From Dokdonia sp. PRO95 (GTDB lineage: Bacteria > Bacteroidota > Bacteroidia > Flavobacteriales > Flavobacteriaceae): a stretch of 64,000 nt of DNA. Below, in pieces: positions 42,293-51,493 of the stretch (its first letter is position 1; each line of letters starts with the position of its first letter). The stretch lies in contig NZ_CM001837.1 in assembly GCF_000355805.1 (NCBI RefSeq), forward strand, positions 2,591,768-2,655,767, in the 5' to 3' direction. The translations under genes and the position numbers were made by a program. The notes under the pieces are model-generated. The model did no database searches. It saw nothing but the letters and a program-made list of their open reading frames with translations, and was not told where the DNA came from.

Positions 42293-44296
42293 ATGGCGAC
42301 TACAACAAAATCTAACATACCCTTTACTTACAATAGAGCATCTTTAGAAAACGATACCTTACTTAAACTATATAGAGCAATGCTTAAACCTCGTTTGATA
42401 GAGGAGCGCATGCTTATTTTACTAAGACAGGGAAAGGTGTCAAAATGGTTTTCTGGTATAGGTCAAGAAGCAATCTCCGTAGGAGTCACTGCTGCGATGA
42501 AGCCAGAAGAGTACATATTACCAATGCACCGTAACCTCGGAGTTTTTACTACTCGTGAGATTCCTTTATATAGATTATTTACACAATGGCAAGGAAAGAT
42601 GAGCGGCTTTACTAAGGGGCGCGATCGTAGTTTTCACTTTGGCACGCAAGAATTTAATATTGTGGGTATGATTTCTCACCTAGGCCCACAACTTGGTGTA
42701 GCAGATGGTATTGCCCTTGCACATAAATTGCGCAATGAGAAAGCAGTAACCGCTGTTTTCACTGGGGAAGGAGGTACAAGTGAGGGAGATTTTCATGAGG
42801 CTCTCAATGTTGCATCTGTATGGCAATTACCTGTACTATTCTGCATAGAGAATAACGGTTATGGATTATCTACACCTACAACGGAGCAATACAATTGTGA
42901 GCATCTTGCAGATAGAGCAAAAGGTTATGGGATGGAATCTCACATCATTGATGGGAATAACATTCTAGAGGTTTACACTAAGATTTCAGAAATTACAGAA
43001 GATATACGTAACAATCCGCGACCAGTTTTAATAGAGTTTAAAACCTTTAGAATGCGCGGTCACGAGGAAGCAAGTGGTACCAAGTATGTGCCTGAAGACC
43101 TTATGGAAGCATGGGGAGAAAAAGACCCTTTACTTAATTTTGAAAAGTACTTGATGCAAGAAGAAATTCTTTCTCAAGAGACAAAAGATTCTTACGAGCT
43201 TTCTATTAAAGAAGAAATCACAGAACACCTAGATAAAGCATATGCAGAGAAGAATATTACTCCTAATCTAGAAACAGAAATAGCAGATGTGTATTCACCG
43301 TTTAGCTTTCGCGAAAGCGTACCAAGCAAAGACACAGAAGAGCTTCGCTTGGTTGATGCAATTTCCCAAGGACTGAGACAGTCTATGGAGAAGTATGATG
43401 ATCTTGTCATCATGGGACAAGATGTAGCCGAGTATGGAGGTGTTTTTAAAATCACAGATGGTTTTGTGGAGCAGTTTGGTCGCGATCGTGTGCGTAACAC
43501 ACCTATATGTGAGAGCGCCATTGTAGAGACTGCTATGGGTCTTGCTATCAATGGTAAAAAGGCGCTGATGGAAATGCAATTCTCAGATTTTGCAACTTCT
43601 GGCTTTAATCCTATTGTAAACTACCTTGCAAAATCACACTATCGCTGGTCACAACCAGCAGATGTAGTGATACGTATGCCTTGTGGAGCAGGAGTAGGTG
43701 CGGGACCTTTTCACTCGCAAACTAACGAAGCATGGTTTACTCATACACCAGGATTAAAAGTTGTGTACCCAGCGTTTCCTGCAGATGCAAAAGGATTGCT
43801 AGCGACTGCGATAGAAGATCCTAATCCAGTCCTGTTTTTTGAACATAAAAAATTATATCGAAGCATCCGTCAAGAGGTGCCAACTAACTATTATACATTA
43901 CCATTAGGCAAGGCATCTTTAATTAAAGAAGGAGAGCAAGTAACTATTATCACTTATGGTGCGGGCGTACACTGGGCAATTGAGTTGCTTGATAGCATAA
44001 ATGTCTCTGCAGATCTACTAGACTTGCGCACTTTACTGCCGTTAGATAAGGAAGCTATTATTACTTCTGTACGTAAAACGGGAAGAGTGTTACTACTTAC
44101 AGAAGACAGCGCCTTTGGATCTGTAATGTCTGATATTTCGGCAATGATTATGGAAACGTGTTTTGAAAGTTTGGACGCTCCAGTAAGACGAGTTGCAAGT
44201 ATAGATACTCCCATTCCTTTTGATTCTGAACTTGAGAAACAGTATTTACCTGTAGAGCGATTAGCTACCACACTTCAAGAGTTACTAGATTATTAA
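42293..44296 (+). CDS. Fused alpha/beta E1 component of a 2-oxoacid (branched-chain type) dehydrogenase
   Basis: The 667-residue protein fuses the two E1 chains. The alpha part (about residues 1-330) binds thiamine diphosphate through TGEGGTSEGDFHEALNVA and NNGYGLSTP. The beta part (about 345-667) has GQDVAEYGGVFKITDGF, ESAIVETAMGLAING and MPCGAGVGAGPFHSQTNEAWF. Such fusions decarboxylate 2-oxoisovalerate or related acids and pass the acyl group to lipoyl E2, making branched starters for iso-fatty acids, the major lipids of Bacteroidota. No E2 or E3 gene is adjacent. A palindrome copy (read SFRESVPS) falls exactly in the linker between the two halves. Confidence 0.92.
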   Translation: MATTTKSNIPFTYNRASLENDTLLKLYRAMLKPRLIEERMLILLRQGKVSKWFSGIGQEAISVGVTAAMKPEEYILPMHRNLGVFTTREIPLYRLFTQWQGKMSGFTKGRDRSFHFGTQEFNIVGMISHLGPQLGVADGIALAHKLRNEKAVTAVFTGEGGTSEGDFHEALNVASVWQLPVLFCIENNGYGLSTPTTEQYNCEHLADRAKGYGMESHIIDGNNILEVYTKISEITEDIRNNPRPVLIEFKTFRMRGHEEASGTKYVPEDLMEAWGEKDPLLNFEKYLMQEEILSQETKDSYELSIKEEITEHLDKAYAEKNITPNLETEIADVYSPFSFRESVPSKDTEELRLVDAISQGLRQSMEKYDDLVIMGQDVAEYGGVFKITDGFVEQFGRDRVRNTPICESAIVETAMGLAINGKKALMEMQFSDFATSGFNPIVNYLAKSHYRWSQPADVVIRMPCGAGVGAGPFHSQTNEAWFTHTPGLKVVYPAFPADAKGLLATAIEDPNPVLFFEHKKLYRSIRQEVPTNYYTLPLGKASLIKEGEQVTIITYGAGVHWAIELLDSINVSADLLDLRTLLPLDKEAIITSVRKTGRVLLLTEDSAFGSVMSDISAMIMETCFESLDAPVRRVASIDTPIPFDSELEKQYLPVERLATTLQELLDY

Positions 44297-44315
44297 GACA
44301 AGGATAAAAAAATTA

Positions 44316-44357
44316 AAAGCCCCTAACTACGTCATGTAGTTAGGGGCTTTGTTTTTA
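44316..44357 (+). terminator. Terminator after the E1 gene
   Basis: A perfect 15-bp stem AAAGCCCCTAACTAC / GTAGTTAGGGGCTTT (44316-44330 with 44336-44350) is followed by GTTTTTA. Confidence 0.9.
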
Positions 44358-44517
44358 TACGATGATGTAGGATGTTAATATTTTAAGCAAAAACCAATGT
44401 TTGCTATTATTATTGGCGTATTGTTAACAGATACTAGTTAAAAGCTGCTAAAGCATAAAAATAAAACGGTGTATCCAGATACTTTTACATCATACTAATC
44501 AATAAAAACAATATATT

Positions 44518-44679
44518 ATGTTACGCTGGACAGTTATTTTTATCATCATTGCAATCATCGCAGCAGTCTTCGGATTTGGCGGAATCGCTTCAGGTGCGGA
44601 AAGCATTGCAAAAATATTATTTTTCATCTTTATTGTACTCTTCTTACTTTCTTTAGTAAGTAGATTATTTAAAAGATAA
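44518..44679 (+). CDS. DUF1328 family small membrane protein
   Basis: A 53-residue frame from the ATG at 44518 encodes [20 protein letters not shown], then [16 protein letters not shown], a second hydrophobic helix and SRLFKR. The W near the start, the FGFGGIA turn and the two helices match the DUF1328/YtjA family of small stress-associated inner-membrane proteins. It is too short for standard frame lists but has its own terminator. Confidence 0.88.
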   Translation: MLRWTVIFIIIAIIAAVFGFGGIASGAESIAKILFFIFIVLFLLSLVSRLFKR

Positions 44680-44702
44680 GACTATCTAAACATACTTAAA
44701 AC

Positions 44703-44736
44703 GCAGCCTTTCACTTATGAAAGGTTGCTTTTTTTA
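44703..44736 (+). terminator. Terminator after the DUF1328 gene
   Basis: An 11-bp stem GCAGCCTTTCA / TGAAAGGTTGC (one G-U pair) with loop CTTA is followed by TTTTTTT. Confidence 0.88.
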
Positions 44737-44753
44737 ATTTAACCCTAACTATT

Positions 44754-45239
44754 ATGAAATATATAAAATCAGTAATACTCGTTCTTTTAGTTGCTACTAT
44801 AGCAAGCTGTGGACCATCTCAAGTGGTAAAGCAATCTAAAAAAACACTTAAAGGAACTTGGACGCTTAACGAAGTAAGTTATGATCGTCAAGGAACTTTT
44901 AATATCAACCTTTTTAATGACGCATCACAAGAATGTATGGAAGGAAGTACATGGCGTTTTATTCCTAATAACAACTTTGGAAATTACGAACTTTCTGGAG
45001 TAGGCTGTGATACAGAGAAGCGTTACTTCGTATGGAGTATTCCAGATAATGAAGGTGATGATATGAATTATAATATTCTTGTGAAGCCAACGGATGCTAA
45101 AATGAAGTCTGAAACTAACGCTGGTTTTAGAGTAGCGCTTTCTTACCTTTCTGAAGACCAATTACAAATGTCACAAACAGTAAGTGTAGAGGGGAAACCT
45201 TTCAACATTACAATGAATTTTACCAAAATTGCAGAATAG
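44754..45239 (+). CDS. Lipocalin-like lipoprotein
   Basis: The 161-residue protein has a lipoprotein signal (VLLVATIASCGPSQ, Cys at about residue 20). A lipocalin-like pattern follows, with GTWTLNEVSYDRQGTF near residue 34 and several beta strands. It resembles small outer-membrane lipoproteins of Bacteroidota with lipocalin_4-like domains. Ligand unknown. It is 35 bases ahead of an OmpA-family lipoprotein gene, so both may be co-expressed in the outer membrane. Confidence 0.8.
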   Translation: MKYIKSVILVLLVATIASCGPSQVVKQSKKTLKGTWTLNEVSYDRQGTFNINLFNDASQECMEGSTWRFIPNNNFGNYELSGVGCDTEKRYFVWSIPDNEGDDMNYNILVKPTDAKMKSETNAGFRVALSYLSEDQLQMSQTVSVEGKPFNITMNFTKIAE

Positions 45240-45274
45240 TCTGTAGTTAACAATCAACCTAAAGAATTAAGATT

Positions 45275-45985
45275 ATGAAAAATATAGTAAGAAATATTAC
45301 AGTAATAGCACTAGGAGCAGCAATGCTTACAGGTTTCACAAGTTGTGAGGCTACCAAAAATGCAAACAATAAACAGAAAGGTGCTGTTATAGGTGCAACT
45401 GGAGGAGCTATCCTTGGAGCAATTATAGGGAATAATGCCGGTAAAGGTGGCAATGGAGAACTAGGAGCTGTTATAGGTGGTGTAGTAGGTGGTGGAGCAG
45501 GTGTCCTTATTGGAAACAAGATGGATAAGCAAGCGCAACAAATCGAGCAAGAACTTCCAGGAGCAACTGTAGAGCGTGTAGATGATGGTATCGTAGTAAC
45601 TTTTGATGAGAACTCAGGAGTTTATTTTGATACAGCAAAATATAACGTGAATCCAGCTAGTCAGACATTACTTAATAAAATGTCTAATATAATGAAGGAG
45701 TATAACCAAACTAACGTAATTGTAGCAGGTCATACAGATAGCGTAGGATCTGATGTAAATAACATGACGTTATCTCAAAACAGAGCAAATGCTGTGACTA
45801 ACTATATGGTAAGTACAGGATTATCTGCAGGAAGATTTACAACGGTATGGTACGGTGAAGCGCAACCAGCAGCTAGTAATGATACCGCAGAGGGACGTGC
45901 TCAAAACAGACGTGTACAACTTGCTATTGTTCCTAACGAAGAGATGAAGCAGGATGCCATGAAAGAAGCAAACGGAGGGAACTAA
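45275..45985 (+). CDS. OmpA family lipoprotein with glycine zipper
   Basis: The 236-residue protein has a lipoprotein signal (MLTGFTSCEATKN). A glycine-zipper segment spans about residues 37-85 with repeated GAxxGG units (KGAVIGATGGAILGAIIG, then GAVIGGVVGGGAGVLIGNK). An OmpA C-terminal peptidoglycan-binding domain follows, with VIVAGHTDSVGSDVNNMTLSQNRANAV and YGEAQPAASNDTAEGRAQNRRVQL. It likely tethers the outer membrane to peptidoglycan. A terminator follows, separating it from the polyketide operon. Confidence 0.92.
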   Translation: MKNIVRNITVIALGAAMLTGFTSCEATKNANNKQKGAVIGATGGAILGAIIGNNAGKGGNGELGAVIGGVVGGGAGVLIGNKMDKQAQQIEQELPGATVERVDDGIVVTFDENSGVYFDTAKYNVNPASQTLLNKMSNIMKEYNQTNVIVAGHTDSVGSDVNNMTLSQNRANAVTNYMVSTGLSAGRFTTVWYGEAQPAASNDTAEGRAQNRRVQLAIVPNEEMKQDAMKEANGGN

Positions 45986-46010
45986 TTCCTTCTGTTAAAC
46001 AGAAATCACA

Positions 46011-46044
46011 AAATCCTCAAAACTTATGTTTTGGGGATTTTTTA
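46011..46044 (+). terminator. Terminator after the OmpA-family gene
   Basis: A 13-position stem AAATCCTCAAAAC / GTTTTGGGGATTT (one G-T pair) with loop TTAT is followed by TTTTTA. It isolates the following polyketide operon from upstream transcription. Confidence 0.85.
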
Positions 46045-46070
46045 TGCGATCTAATCTGTAAATTCACATA

Positions 46071-47189
46071 GTGGAACAAGATTGCGATATCATAATAATA
46101 GGTGGGGGTCTTGCTGGACTCACAGCCGCTGTACACTTACTGCAAGCTGACTTCTCTGTGATGCTTATTGAGAAAAATTCATACCCTAAGCATAAGGTCT
46201 GCGGTGAGTATGTTTCAAATGAAGTATTGCCATATTTAGACGCGTTGGGTATTTATCCCATAAACAATTGCGCTAAGAAAATAAATCGTTTTCAATTTTC
46301 TGGACTCACTGGCAATGCACTTGAAATCAAACTTCCTTTAGGAGGTTTTGGTATCAGCAGGTATGCACTAGATCTAGCCTTGTATGAACGAGCTATAAGC
46401 CTAGGATTGGTATTTGAGCAAGCAACCGCTACAAATGTTACTTTCGGAAGAGAGCAATTTGAGGTTACCACAAAAGATAAAAGTTTTAGAGCACCCTATG
46501 CTCTTGGAGCCTATGGTAAGAGGAGCGGATTAGATATTACGCTTTCGCGAAAATTTATAAGTACAAAATCCCCTTGGATGGGTGTAAAAGCACATTATGC
46601 TGGAGAATTCCCAGAAGATTTGGTGGCATTACACAATTTTTCAGGAGGTTACTGTGGATTATCAAAAGTGGAAACAGATGCAATAAACGTTTGTTACCTC
46701 GCAGATGTAAATTCATTTAAGAAGCATAAAGATTTAGACACATATCGAGTTGAGGTATTAGAGCAGAATCGTTATTTAAAAGAATTTTTCGCGCAAGCGG
46801 AACCAATTTTTGAAAAACCACTCACCATTAGTCAGATCTCATTTCAAGATAAATCTGCGGTGGAGAATCACTTATTAATGATAGGTGATAGTGCAGGACT
46901 CATACATCCTTTATGCGGTAACGGTATGGCAATGGCAATTCATAGCGCAAAGATTGCAAGTGAGTGTCTTAGTAACCATATAAGTACTTCAAAAAAGCGG
47001 GAGCAGCTAGAAAAAGAATATACGAAGCAGTGGAAGCGAACCTTTGCGACTAGAATGCGCAACGGGGCGCTTATACAACGTGGCTTGCATAACGCAACAA
47101 TAACTAGACTAGGAGTAGGAATACTTCAAAAATCACCTAGATTATTGAGTAGCGTGATACAGTCAACACATGGAAATCTTATAACATAA
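46071..47189 (+). CDS. FAD-dependent oxidoreductase, geranylgeranyl-reductase-like, first gene of the type III PKS operon
   Basis: Starting with GTG, the 372-residue protein has the FAD loop CDIIIIGGGLAGLTAAVHLL, the YPKHKVCGEYVSNE block near residue 42 that marks the geranylgeranyl-reductase-like flavoproteins, and a late MIGDSAGLIHPLCGNGMAMAIHSAKIA near residue 268. Members reduce isoprenoid double bonds or hydroxylate and halogenate aromatic substrates. In this operon a role as hydroxylase of a polyketide-derived ring or as reductase is inferred. The gene ends one base into the start of the methyltransferase gene. Two palindrome-related sites occur: a core copy at 46541 (TLSRKF) and a degenerate one near 46787. 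Confidence 0.85.
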   Translation: MEQDCDIIIIGGGLAGLTAAVHLLQADFSVMLIEKNSYPKHKVCGEYVSNEVLPYLDALGIYPINNCAKKINRFQFSGLTGNALEIKLPLGGFGISRYALDLALYERAISLGLVFEQATATNVTFGREQFEVTTKDKSFRAPYALGAYGKRSGLDITLSRKFISTKSPWMGVKAHYAGEFPEDLVALHNFSGGYCGLSKVETDAINVCYLADVNSFKKHKDLDTYRVEVLEQNRYLKEFFAQAEPIFEKPLTISQISFQDKSAVENHLLMIGDSAGLIHPLCGNGMAMAIHSAKIASECLSNHISTSKKREQLEKEYTKQWKRTFATRMRNGALIQRGLHNATITRLGVGILQKSPRLLSSVIQSTHGNLIT

Positions 47190-47896
47190 TGAATTTTAAA
47201 AATCGTAGTACTACTCCTGAGTTAATGGATGATCCCAGTCTTCCAGAGGTAGACTTACATCTAGCATTAAAGGATCTCGCTACGGTAAATAAATACCTAG
47301 GTGGTAATCATATTACGATAACAGCGCTAGAAGATTTAATAAGCGCACATCCTGCGAAAAAGAAATGGAACGTTGTAGATGTGGGCTGTGGTGATGGAGA
47401 AGTATTAAGACACATAGCAAAGCATTTTAAAAATAGTGCTGTTGATATTTCATTTTTTGGGGTTGACATTAATGATAAAAGTATTGATAGTGCCCGAGAG
47501 AAATCTAAGGACTTTGATAACTTAAGCTTCAGCCGTCAAAATATATTAACGATAGATGATACTACGTTTGAATGTGATGTGATTATCTGTACCTTAACAA
47601 TGCACCATTTTTCTGATGAACAACTACTTGTGTTTATGGAGAAATTTAAAAAATTGGCAAGTATTGGTATCATAGTAAACGATTTACAGCGAAGTAAGAT
47701 AGCGTACCGTTTATTTCAGCTTTTTAGCGGTATATTTATGAAAAGTAAGATTGCTAAATACGACGGAAGAGTGAGCATTGCCCGCTCTTTTAGAAGAAAA
47801 GAATTAGAAACCTATTCAAAACAACTTGCACTAGACGACTATTCCATACAATGGAAATGGGCGTTTAGATATTTGTGGGTGATAAAAACTATATGA
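47189..47896 (+). CDS. SAM-dependent class I methyltransferase
   Basis: The 235-residue protein has the AdoMet loop WNVVDVGCGDGEVLRHIA near residue 60, an acidic ribose-contact strand (FFGVDINDKSID) and the CTLTMHHFSDEQL block near residue 131, like the UbiE/Coq5-type and O-methyltransferase-like group. In known phenolic-lipid operons (SrsA-SrsB-SrsC type) a methyltransferase and a flavoprotein follow the type III PKS. The same set is present here, in the order flavoprotein, methyltransferase, PKS. Its stop overlaps the PKS start (ATGA). Confidence 0.88.
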   Translation: MNFKNRSTTPELMDDPSLPEVDLHLALKDLATVNKYLGGNHITITALEDLISAHPAKKKWNVVDVGCGDGEVLRHIAKHFKNSAVDISFFGVDINDKSIDSAREKSKDFDNLSFSRQNILTIDDTTFECDVIICTLTMHHFSDEQLLVFMEKFKKLASIGIIVNDLQRSKIAYRLFQLFSGIFMKSKIAKYDGRVSIARSFRRKELETYSKQLALDDYSIQWKWAFRYLWVIKTI

Positions 47897-48945
47897 GCGT
47901 AACCATTACGACGGTAGCAAAACAGTTACCACAATATTCACGTACTACAGCAGAGATAATGCCTTTTCTAGACATATGGCTAGATGGGCAAGAAGATCGT
48001 TTTAAACGAAAGGTTAAGAAGATTTTTGGTAATGCAGCAGTAGATAAGCGCTATAGCATTATGGCGCCAGAAGAGGTATTTACAGATACTAGTTTTCAAG
48101 AGAAGAATGACATTTATACTCGTGAGGTTGTAAAGCTAGGAGAGCAGGTATTATCTAAAGCGCTTACTAAAGCTTCATGGGATGGTACTAGCCTTGACTA
48201 TATTATTACGGTAAGTTGTACGGGTATTATGATTCCTTCGCTAGATGCATATTTAATTAATGCGCTCAAACTACGCCAAGATATTGTACGATTACCGGTA
48301 ACGGAGATGGGTTGTGCTGCTGGAGTAAGTGGTGTGCTATATGCAAATGAATTTCTTAAAGCAAATCCTGGAAAACGAGCAGCTGTTATAGCGATAGAAA
48401 GTCCTACGGCTACTTTTCAACATGATGATTACTCGATGGTAAACGTGGTGAGTGCAGCTATCTTTGGAGATGGTGCGGCTTGCGTTCTCATGTCAAGTAA
48501 AGAAGAAGATAGCGGACCGCAAATAGTGGATACAGAAATGTATCACTTCTATGATGCGCAGGAAATGATGGGCTTTAAGCTTGTAAATAGTGGTTTACAG
48601 ATGATTTTAGACCAGCGAGTGCCACAACAGATAGCAGATAAGTTTCCAGATATAATTCATCCTTTCTTAGAAAAGAATGGATATAGTATAGAAGATGTAA
48701 ATCATCTCATATTTCATCCAGGAGGGCGTAAGATTGTAGAAACGGTTGAAGATCTTTTTGGTAAGCTTGGTAAAAATATAGATGATACTAAAGAGGTGCT
48801 TAAATTATATGGAAATATGAGTAGTGCTACTGTGTTGTACGTTTTAGAACGTTTTCTTGATAGAGAATGTGAGGAAGGTGACTTAGGAATTATGCTAAGT
48901 TTTGGTCCAGGATTTTCGGCGCAACGTGTATTATTAAAATGGTAA
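47893..48945 (+). CDS. Type III polyketide synthase (chalcone/alkylresorcinol synthase family)
   Basis: The 350-residue protein starts at ATG 47893, inside the methyltransferase stop. It has the catalytic triad of the family: Cys141 in TEMGCAAGVSG, His in LIFHPGGRKIV near residue 278, and Asn in YGNMSSATVLYVLERF near residue 312. The GPGFSAQRVLL ending matches the GFGPGLT loop of chalcone synthases. Such homodimers extend an acyl starter with malonyl units and cyclise the product to a resorcinol, pyrone or phloroglucinol. The dedicated ACP, KS, dehydratase and reductase genes just downstream suggest a custom fatty-acyl starter delivered on ACP. Confidence 0.93.
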   Translation: MSVTITTVAKQLPQYSRTTAEIMPFLDIWLDGQEDRFKRKVKKIFGNAAVDKRYSIMAPEEVFTDTSFQEKNDIYTREVVKLGEQVLSKALTKASWDGTSLDYIITVSCTGIMIPSLDAYLINALKLRQDIVRLPVTEMGCAAGVSGVLYANEFLKANPGKRAAVIAIESPTATFQHDDYSMVNVVSAAIFGDGAACVLMSSKEEDSGPQIVDTEMYHFYDAQEMMGFKLVNSGLQMILDQRVPQQIADKFPDIIHPFLEKNGYSIEDVNHLIFHPGGRKIVETVEDLFGKLGKNIDDTKEVLKLYGNMSSATVLYVLERFLDRECEEGDLGIMLSFGPGFSAQRVLLKW

Positions 48946-48948
48946 GTG

Positions 48949-49737
48949 ATGAGTCAATCTTATAAAAATAAATACGCAGTAATCTTAGGAGGTAGCTCAG
49001 GTCTTGGGCTAGCCACCGCAAAGAAACTAGCGCATGAGGGAATGAACATTATTATCATTCACAGATCTCGTCGTAGTGTGATAGCAGCTTTTGAAGACGC
49101 TATGCGCGAGATGGAAGTTTCTGGAGCGATCATTTTATCATATAATACAGATGCCCTTAATGCAGATAAGCGTCAAGCAACTATTTCAGAAATTAAAAAT
49201 ACAGTTGGCGTAGGAGCAATAAAAGTAGTGGTGCATAGCATCGCGCGTGGTAATTTAAAGCCATTGTATTCAGAAGATAGTGCCACACTTAGCAATGAGG
49301 ATTTCAAAGGTACTCTAGACGCCATGGCGGTAAGTTATTATGATTGGGTATCCGCTTTCGCGAAAGCGGAATTATTTACCCCATCTGCTAGAGCCATTGC
49401 ATTTACAAGTGAAGGTAGCAGCAAAGCATGGCCACAATATGGCGCAGTTGCTGCAGCCAAAGCAGCTCTTGAAGCCATTTCTAGAGGGATTGCATTAGAG
49501 TTTGCGCCACTAGGACTTACGTCTAACTGTATTCAAGCAGGAGTGACAGATACAGAGAGCTTACGCCTCATACCAGGTAGCGAGCATATGAAAGAAATGG
49601 CACAGCAACGTAATCCTTACAAGCGGTTAACACTGCCTAAGGACGTTGGTAATGCTGTGTATTTGTTAACACGTGATGAAGCAGCCTGGATTAATGGCGC
49701 TGTGATTCCCGTAGACGGAGGGGAACACATACGATGA
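48949..49737 (+). CDS. SDR oxidoreductase, enoyl-ACP reductase-like (FabI/FabL type)
   Basis: The 262-residue protein shows the nucleotide loop LGGSSGLGLATAKKL, an early VVVHSIARG strand as in FabI/FabL (VHSIA), and the pair Tyr164 / Lys171 in YGAVAAAK. That spacing of six residues between Tyr and Lys is the FabI-type pattern, whereas ordinary SDRs have three. The end VIPVDGGEH is typical for the family. It probably reduces an enoyl-ACP (or acts as ketoreductase) while the acyl starter is made. A codon GTG precedes the ATG. A palindrome copy encodes SAFAKAELFTP just before the catalytic part. Confidence 0.85.
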   Translation: MSQSYKNKYAVILGGSSGLGLATAKKLAHEGMNIIIIHRSRRSVIAAFEDAMREMEVSGAIILSYNTDALNADKRQATISEIKNTVGVGAIKVVVHSIARGNLKPLYSEDSATLSNEDFKGTLDAMAVSYYDWVSAFAKAELFTPSARAIAFTSEGSSKAWPQYGAVAAAKAALEAISRGIALEFAPLGLTSNCIQAGVTDTESLRLIPGSEHMKEMAQQRNPYKRLTLPKDVGNAVYLLTRDEAAWINGAVIPVDGGEHIR

Positions 49738-50168
49738 GTAGTGAAGAGATCATAGCGTTATTGCCTTATACGGCGCCTTTTCTATTTGTAGATCAAATAG
49801 AAGAGCTGGGCGACTCATATATTGTTGGTTCTTACACATTTTCTAGAGCATCTTATTTTTATGAAGGACACTTTAAGGGTAATCCTGTTACACCTGGCGT
49901 GATACTTACAGAATGCATGGCGCAAATAGGTTTAGTAAGTCTGGGTATTTCTAAGTTGGCAGATCAAGATCTAGCTGCTTTAAAAGTTGCCTTTACTAGC
50001 GCAGATGTCGAGTTTTTAAAACCTGTGATGCCTGGCGAGAAAGTGACCGTTGTGTCAGAAGAAGCCTATTTTAGATTTAATAAATTAAAATGTAATGTGA
50101 AGCTTCTTAATGCACAAGATGAGGTCTGTGTAAAAGGAACACTTGCAGGAATTTTTAGCACTAAATAA
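49734..50168 (+). CDS. FabZ-like 3-hydroxyacyl-ACP dehydratase (hotdog fold)
   Basis: The 144-residue protein starts in the stop codon of the SDR gene. It carries LPYTAPFLFVDQIEEL, and the active-site pair His46 and Glu60 sits in FYEGHFKGNPVTPGVILTECMAQIG, which corresponds to the FabZ signature HFPGxPxxPGV...E. It removes water from 3-hydroxyacyl-ACP. FabZ house-keeping genes normally lie in lipid A clusters; this copy belongs to the polyketide operon and is probably dedicated to it. Confidence 0.9.
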   Translation: MSSEEIIALLPYTAPFLFVDQIEELGDSYIVGSYTFSRASYFYEGHFKGNPVTPGVILTECMAQIGLVSLGISKLADQDLAALKVAFTSADVEFLKPVMPGEKVTVVSEEAYFRFNKLKCNVKLLNAQDEVCVKGTLAGIFSTK

Positions 50169-51439
50169 TGAAGCATAGAGTAGTTATAACTGGAATGGGC
50201 GTTTGTGCACCTAATGGAATAGGGCTCAAAGCATTTTCTGATGCCATTTTCTCAGGTAAAAGTGGAATTAAATTTCACCAGAAACTAGCAGACCTCAATT
50301 TTGGGTGTCAGATTGCTGGACAGCCAGAAATTCCGGAAGGAATGCTCGAAAACTACTTTACAGCCTTGCAACTTAGAGATTTACAGAGCTCTGGCATTGA
50401 GTACGGAATGATAGCTGGAGTAGATGCATGGACGGATGCTGGACTCGCGCCTACAGATAAAGATACTGTCGATTATGATAGCGGAATCGTCTTTGGAGTT
50501 TCTTTACTAGGCGCCGAAAAATTTAGAAGTGCTATTTACCTAACTGATGAAGGCAAAGTACGCCGCTTAGGTAGTACTTCTGTTGTTCAAACGATGGCAA
50601 GCGGCATTAGTGCATATCTAGGAGGGTATCTAGGTTGTGGAAACCAAGTCACTACAAATTCTAGTGCCTGCACTACAGGATTAGAAAGCGTACTTATGGG
50701 GTATGAACGTGTGCGCAACGGTGATGCAGTGCGAATGCTTGTGGGCAGTTGTAATGATAGCGGCCCTTACATTTGGGGAGGTTTTGATGCGATGCGCGTA
50801 CTCACAAAAAAATATAATGAAGATCCAGAAGCTGGAAGTAGGCCTATGCAAGAAGATGCAAATGGTTTTGTGCCAGGCGCTGGAGCCGGAGCATTAGTGC
50901 TAGAAACTCTCGAAAGTGCACAACAACGAGGGGCAAAGATATATGCCGAAGTTTTAGGTGGCGCAGTAAATAGTGGGGGACAGCGTAATGGTGGTACGAT
51001 GACTGCTCCTAATAGTGAGGCTGTACAGCATTGTATTAAAACCGCCGTAAAAAATGCAGGAGTATCTGCGACGGAAATTGATACCATAAATGGGCATCTC
51101 ACTTCTACTGGGATGTGCCCAACAGAAATTGCAAACTGGAGTGAAGCTCTTGAATTGAAAGGAGAGGATTTTCCTTATATCAATTCGCTTAAAAGCATGA
51201 CTGGACATTGTCTCGCGGCGGCTGGGAGTATTGAGACCGTAGCAACTGTTTTAGAACTTGAAGAAGGTCGTATTTTTGGTAATATCAACTCGGCTCATAT
51301 ACATCCAGAGATACTAGAACGAGTAGCCCAAGATAAAGTACTTGCAAAAACTATTGATATGCCTGTAAAAGTAGCGGCAAAAGCTAGTTTTGGTTTTGGT
51401 GATGTTAATTGCTGTATGATTTTTAAGAAATTTGAATAA
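50168..51439 (+). CDS. FabF-like beta-ketoacyl-ACP synthase of the type III PKS operon
   Basis: The 423-residue protein is a KAS II-type condensing enzyme. The nucleophile Cys168 is in TTNSSACTTGLESV, the two His are in TINGHLTSTGMCPTE (His310) and KSMTGHCLAAAGSIE (His347), and the C-terminal FGFGDVNCCMIFKK matches FGFGGxN. The motif around Cys is NSSAC where FabF has STACA-like residues, so it is divergent and possibly selective for an unusual acyl chain. It is translationally coupled to the dehydratase gene. Confidence 0.9.
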   Translation: MKHRVVITGMGVCAPNGIGLKAFSDAIFSGKSGIKFHQKLADLNFGCQIAGQPEIPEGMLENYFTALQLRDLQSSGIEYGMIAGVDAWTDAGLAPTDKDTVDYDSGIVFGVSLLGAEKFRSAIYLTDEGKVRRLGSTSVVQTMASGISAYLGGYLGCGNQVTTNSSACTTGLESVLMGYERVRNGDAVRMLVGSCNDSGPYIWGGFDAMRVLTKKYNEDPEAGSRPMQEDANGFVPGAGAGALVLETLESAQQRGAKIYAEVLGGAVNSGGQRNGGTMTAPNSEAVQHCIKTAVKNAGVSATEIDTINGHLTSTGMCPTEIANWSEALELKGEDFPYINSLKSMTGHCLAAAGSIETVATVLELEEGRIFGNINSAHIHPEILERVAQDKVLAKTIDMPVKVAAKASFGFGDVNCCMIFKKFE

Positions 51440-51493
51440 CTAAAGATTTAAAACAACACACTGTGGTAATTATCACAGCTTAAACATAAAATT

